Assembly: GCF_902859725.1 (NCBI RefSeq)
Contig: NZ_CADIJP010000028.1
Coordinates: 1 to 55,811 of the forward strand
Direction: 5' to 3'
DNA from: Achromobacter mucicolens
Lineage (GTDB): Bacteria; Pseudomonadota; Gammaproteobacteria; Burkholderiales; Burkholderiaceae_B
Length of the DNA: 55,811 bases
Shown: piece after piece, positions 54,934 through 55,811 of the stretch
How positions within the stretch are numbered: position 1 is the first letter of the stretch
Layout: the number at the start of each line of letters is the position of its first letter
The notes under the pieces: model-generated
Told to the model about the DNA's origin: nothing
What the model saw: only the letters and a program-made list of their open reading frames with translations
Databases searched by the model: none
Made by a program: the position numbers and the translations under genes

Positions 54934-55503
54934 TCACTCGGCGTGATGCGTGCAATGGTGGCCCGGATGATGGGCGCCGCCCATTTCCAGCCACTCAAGC
55001 GCGTCGCGCTTTACGCCGCGGCCGCAACGCGTCAGGAACGCGTGCACGGTTTCCAGCTCCGCGGTGTCATAGCCGCACGACGTCGTCGCGATGGCGTCGG
55101 CGATCCACTGCCGCTCCTTCGCGATCATCCGGCATTGCGACTCGACCGGCCGGATCACGATGACCCGGCGGTCCAGCGGATGCCTGCCGCGCTCGACGTA
55201 GCCGGCGGCTTCCAGCCGGTTGATCAACGCCGTCGCGCCGCCGGAACTGATGCCCATCAGCCGCGCCAGATGCCCCGTCGGCAGCGCATCGAACGCCATG
55301 ACCAGCTCGAGCGCCTTCAGGTCCGCCAGGGGCATGCCCAGGTTTTCCGCCAGTGCCGACTGGCATGCCGCGTGGCTGGCGGCAAATTGCCGGCCGAGCA
55401 GCTGGACGATGTCGTCCAGCATGCCGGACCGCCGGCCGCTCTTGGGGGAGTCGGCCATGCCGGTCATGGGTTCGTGATGAGAGTAGGTCTGTTGTTGCAG
55501 CAT
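54934..55503 (-). CDS. MarR-family regulator with His-rich tail
   Basis: A 189-residue winged-helix protein. The DNA-binding part is ALPTGHLARLMGISSGGATA and INRLEAAGYVERGRHPLDRR with the usual wing Asp-Arg-Arg. The last 15 residues (GGAHHPGHHCTHHAE) contain six His and one Cys, an unusual tail that could bind metal. AGGAAAACCC precedes the ATG. It follows the Gly-rich protein gene by 28 bases on the same strand. Ligand and targets are unknown. Confidence 0.9.
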   Translation of the reverse strand: MLQQQTYSHHEPMTGMADSPKSGRRSGMLDDIVQLLGRQFAASHAACQSALAENLGMPLADLKALELVMAFDALPTGHLARLMGISSGGATALINRLEAAGYVERGRHPLDRRVIVIRPVESQCRMIAKERQWIADAIATTSCGYDTAELETVHAFLTRCGRGVKRDALEWLEMGGAHHPGHHCTHHAE

Positions 55504-55531
55504 GATGGGTTTTCCTGACGGTTGCGGGGAA

Positions 55532-55811
55532 TCACTTCTTTCCGGCCAGGCCGCCGAGCAGTCCGCCCAGCAAGCCGCCGTTGGCGGCGCCGCCCGTGGT
55601 GGTGCTCGACGCGCCGCCCGTCACCCCGACCAGCAGTCCGCCCAGCAACCCGCCGCCATTGGCCGAGCCACCCGCCGATCCGCCGGCTCCTCCCGTCCCC
55701 GTCGTGGCCCCCGCACCCGCGCCTGCGCCTGCCCCTGCGCCCGCGCCGACGCTCACGCCGCCCACCAGTCCGCCCAGCAGTCCGCCGCCGTTCGTGCCGG
55801 CCGCCGCGCCC
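55532..55811 (-). CDS. Gly-rich repeat protein (C-terminal part, cut by window edge)
   Basis: The frame runs in from beyond 55811 and ends at 55532; about 92 residues are visible. It is built of GLLGGLLGGL-type blocks separated by Ala/Gly/Thr-rich stretches (AGAGAGAGAGA; TTGTGGAGGSAGGS) and ends in GLAGKK. Such low-complexity proteins are common in this bacterial group and are often labelled collagen-like. Surface location is likely but its start is not visible. No function can be given. Confidence 0.7.
   Translation of the reverse strand, partial: GAAAGTNGGGLLGGLVGGVSVGAGAGAGAGAGAGATTGTGGAGGSAGGSANGGGLLGGLLVGVTGGASSTTTGGAANGGLLGGLLGGLAGKK

Overview
The window is high-GC chromosomal DNA with tightly packed genes, many ATGA stop/start overlaps, and gene families typical of Alcaligenaceae (Betaproteobacteria). 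Achromobacter or a close Bordetella relative is the best guess. That assignment is inference from protein style and gene content; no marker gene such as rRNA is present. No rRNA, tRNA, CRISPR array or intact insertion sequence was seen.

Layout. (1) 1-4999, minus strand: a fatty-acid beta-oxidation operon, PsrA-like TetR regulator -> FadE-type acyl-CoA dehydrogenase -> thiolase -> FadB/FadJ-type enzyme (cut by the window edge). A 14-bp PsrA-type box lies over the likely transcription start. (2) 5377-9377, plus strand: a degenerate formyltransferase domain fused to a GINT1-like propeller domain, then two small LuxR/NarL-type regulators whose receiver domains both have Gly at the phospho-acceptor position. 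Strong intrinsic terminators follow the first gene and the second regulator. (3) 9497-14688, plus strand, visibly richer in A/T: an accessory type VI secretion module. It holds a VasX-like membrane-acting effector, with an in-frame VgrG-like N-terminal scrap just upstream, and two tandemly duplicated membrane proteins that are probable immunity factors. (4) 14666-27924 (minus) and 28167-35795 (plus): a divergent Wzx/Wzy-dependent exopolysaccharide locus of colanic-acid type. The minus arm encodes the initiating transferase, GDP-mannose and GDP-fucose synthesis, flippase, polymerase, four glycosyltransferases and an acetyltransferase. The plus arm encodes Wza, Wzc, phosphomannomutase, Pgi and GalE. 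(5) 35978-38835: serine acetyltransferase, a Sir2 deacylase and an inositol-monophosphatase-family enzyme. (6) 38957-43439: GABA catabolism (gabD, gabT) with a divergent MocR/GabR regulator and operator-like repeats between them. (7) 43447-48374: a DUF72 protein and a UvrD-like helicase diverging from a 16-bp LexA-type box, then a CorA-type transporter and a thermonuclease-like protein. (8) 48478-54894: a peptide-type ABC importer. (9) 54934-55811, minus strand: a MarR regulator with a His-rich tail and the C-terminal end of a Gly-rich repeat protein.

How the genes work together. In the exopolysaccharide locus, Pgi, ManB and ManC lead from hexose phosphates to GDP-mannose; Gmd and Fcl convert it to GDP-L-fucose; GalE supplies UDP-galactose. 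WcaJ starts the lipid-linked unit, the transferases extend it, Wzx flips it, the Wzy-like protein polymerises it, and Wzc/Wza export it. No Wzb phosphatase gene is present here. The two LuxR-type regulators and the effector/immunity module sit directly beside this locus.

The most novel-looking part is the orphan effector region: a VgrG scar, a VasX-like toxin, and an immunity gene duplicated in place with its own ribosome-binding site and downstream flank. The two copies diverge mainly in one transmembrane hairpin.
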